Assembly (NCBI GenBank): GCA_905221605.1 | Contig: CAJNDS010002679.1 | Location: forward strand, 1,019,001 to 1,083,000 | Length of the DNA stretch: 64,000 bases | Source: Symbiodinium natans | Taxonomy: Eukaryota > Sar > Dinophyceae > Suessiales > Symbiodiniaceae | Direction of reading: 5' to 3' | Shown here: positions 63,227 to 64,000 of the stretch, in pieces | Position numbering within the stretch: position 1 is the first letter of the stretch | Layout: each line of letters starts with the position of its first letter | Position numbers and translations under genes: made by a program | The notes under the pieces: model-generated | What the model was told of the DNA's origin: nothing | Seen by the model: the letters and a program-made list of their open reading frames with translations, nothing else | Databases searched by the model: none

Positions 63227-64000
63227 AGGTGTGAAAGACACATCAATTTCTGAGAGCCCTAGGCCAGTCACGATGCATGCACAACGGGGAGCAGCGAGAC
63301 GCAGACGAACCGGTGGCTCCAGAGTGCTGTTTCTACCGTCGTCTAGAAGCAAGAGGCACATTTACATTGCAAAGCTGAGGGCCAAGTCGGCCAGGACGTT
63401 CTTGAGCCAAGCACGCTGAACTGGAGGCAAAGGCACGCATGCCTGCCCAGCACACGTGGCATCACGTGGGTCGCCATGCAGGAGGCGGAGGCAGCTCGGT
63501 CAATGCTCCGGGCGAGGAATCGGATGCAAGGTGGTGGCCCTTGGAACTTCAGTGGCCACCGACCTCGATGGCGAAGACGAGGCCAGGGGCAACAGGCAGA
63601 GCTCAGGTCGGAGACGTGGCCATCATCGACCACCATCCCACAAGTCCAAGCCGTTTACAAATGATTTCGAGGCGCCTCTCATGCTAGTGTTCAACATCGA
63701 CGTTGAGGTCGCGCTCAACGACACTCGCTGCAACGATGGCGCGGCAGCTGCGCGATGCTGAGTGCTCGAGTGGCCCGCACAGGGGGTCGAGGTCTTGAAG
63801 CTGCTGGCGGCCAGGGGAGGCGCGGGCAGGGTCCCAACAGGCTCCCGAAACATCTTTTGTACAAGATCGTGTGAAGTAAGCACCGTACTCGAAACTCGCG
63901 CGTCGTCTCAGAGCAATGTTTAGTTGAAAAGCGTAGCACTGCGTATGCGCCTGGTCAATCTAGCGAAGGCTGCTGATAGAACTGGCACTGGAGGGCGGGG
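63227..64000. other. No gene recognised
   Basis: Overlapping ORFs on both strands without signatures. TTGGCTCAAG occurs on the minus strand at 63399-63408, possibly by chance. Confidence 0.3.

Noticed and set aside
63399-63408. Second spliced-leader relic (TTGGCTCAAG on the minus strand)
   Set aside because: A ten-base match is not improbable in 64 kb on two strands, and nothing around it suggests a transcript 5' end.

Overview
This window looks like nuclear DNA of a dinoflagellate, most likely a Symbiodiniaceae-type alga. Five lines of sequence evidence support this. (1) Plant-type telomere repeats (TTTAGGG/CCCTAAA) are scattered in both orientations. (2) Inferred introns use GT, GC or GA donors, with acceptors read as AG followed by G. 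(3) Exons are very short (21 to 180 nt) and separated by repeat-filled introns. (4) A truncated match to the dinoflagellate spliced leader (TTGGCTCAAG) sits at the 5' end of a retrotransposon. (5) Several protein families are ones I know mainly from dinoflagellates. Most real genes here are invisible as long ORFs; I rebuilt them by reading exon pieces on the minus strand and checking phase and splice sites. No database search was run.

Layout. 1-2.3 kb: telomere-like repeats, no gene seen. 2.3-9.95 kb: one minus-strand gene made of at least 15 tiny exons encoding a Glu/Lys/Arg/Ala-rich coiled coil; its introns hold telomere arrays, a 9-bp minisatellite, a G-rich tract and two copies of a MITE-like element. 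10.5-16.46 kb: a nearly complete non-LTR retrotransposon (ORF1, then ORF2 with AP-endonuclease, reverse transcriptase, RNase H and zinc fingers) inserted in TTTAGGG-type repeats with a 14-bp target-site duplication. 18.9-21.4 kb: minus-strand LVIVD-repeat beta-propeller protein with one GC-AG intron. 21.97-22.39 kb: octanucleotide satellite. 23.5-29.7 kb: minus-strand SLC13/SAC1-like permease with two TrkA-C domains in at least ten exons. 30.5-31.5 kb: minus-strand gene with a duplicated two-exon module joined by an Ala-Pro-Glu linker. 32.1-35.6 kb: minus-strand secreted-type protein with a CBM1 cellulose-binding module, a Thr-rich linker and a large Cys-containing region. 37.05-37.92 kb: minus-strand tubulin-tyrosine-ligase domain. 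40.98-43.89 kb: minus-strand tRNA dimethylallyltransferase (MiaA/TRIT1 type) in at least nine exons. 45-61.4 kb: a retroelement graveyard with a frameshifted DIRS-like tyrosine-recombinase element (methyltransferase-like, DUF4326-like, RT, RNase H and recombinase pieces), three successive LINE restriction-like-endonuclease tails and other RT scraps. 61.5-64 kb: AT-rich, no gene recognised.

All rebuilt host genes lie on the minus strand, in line with the long unidirectional gene runs of dinoflagellates. The genes do not form one pathway. What links them is architecture: micro-exons, AGG-type intron junctions, and introns colonised by telomere repeats and a shared MITE-like family. The most unusual signal is a decamer, GGCGGRGNCC, repeated 18 times on the sense strand of the LINE in all three codon positions, which points to a nucleic-acid-level function.
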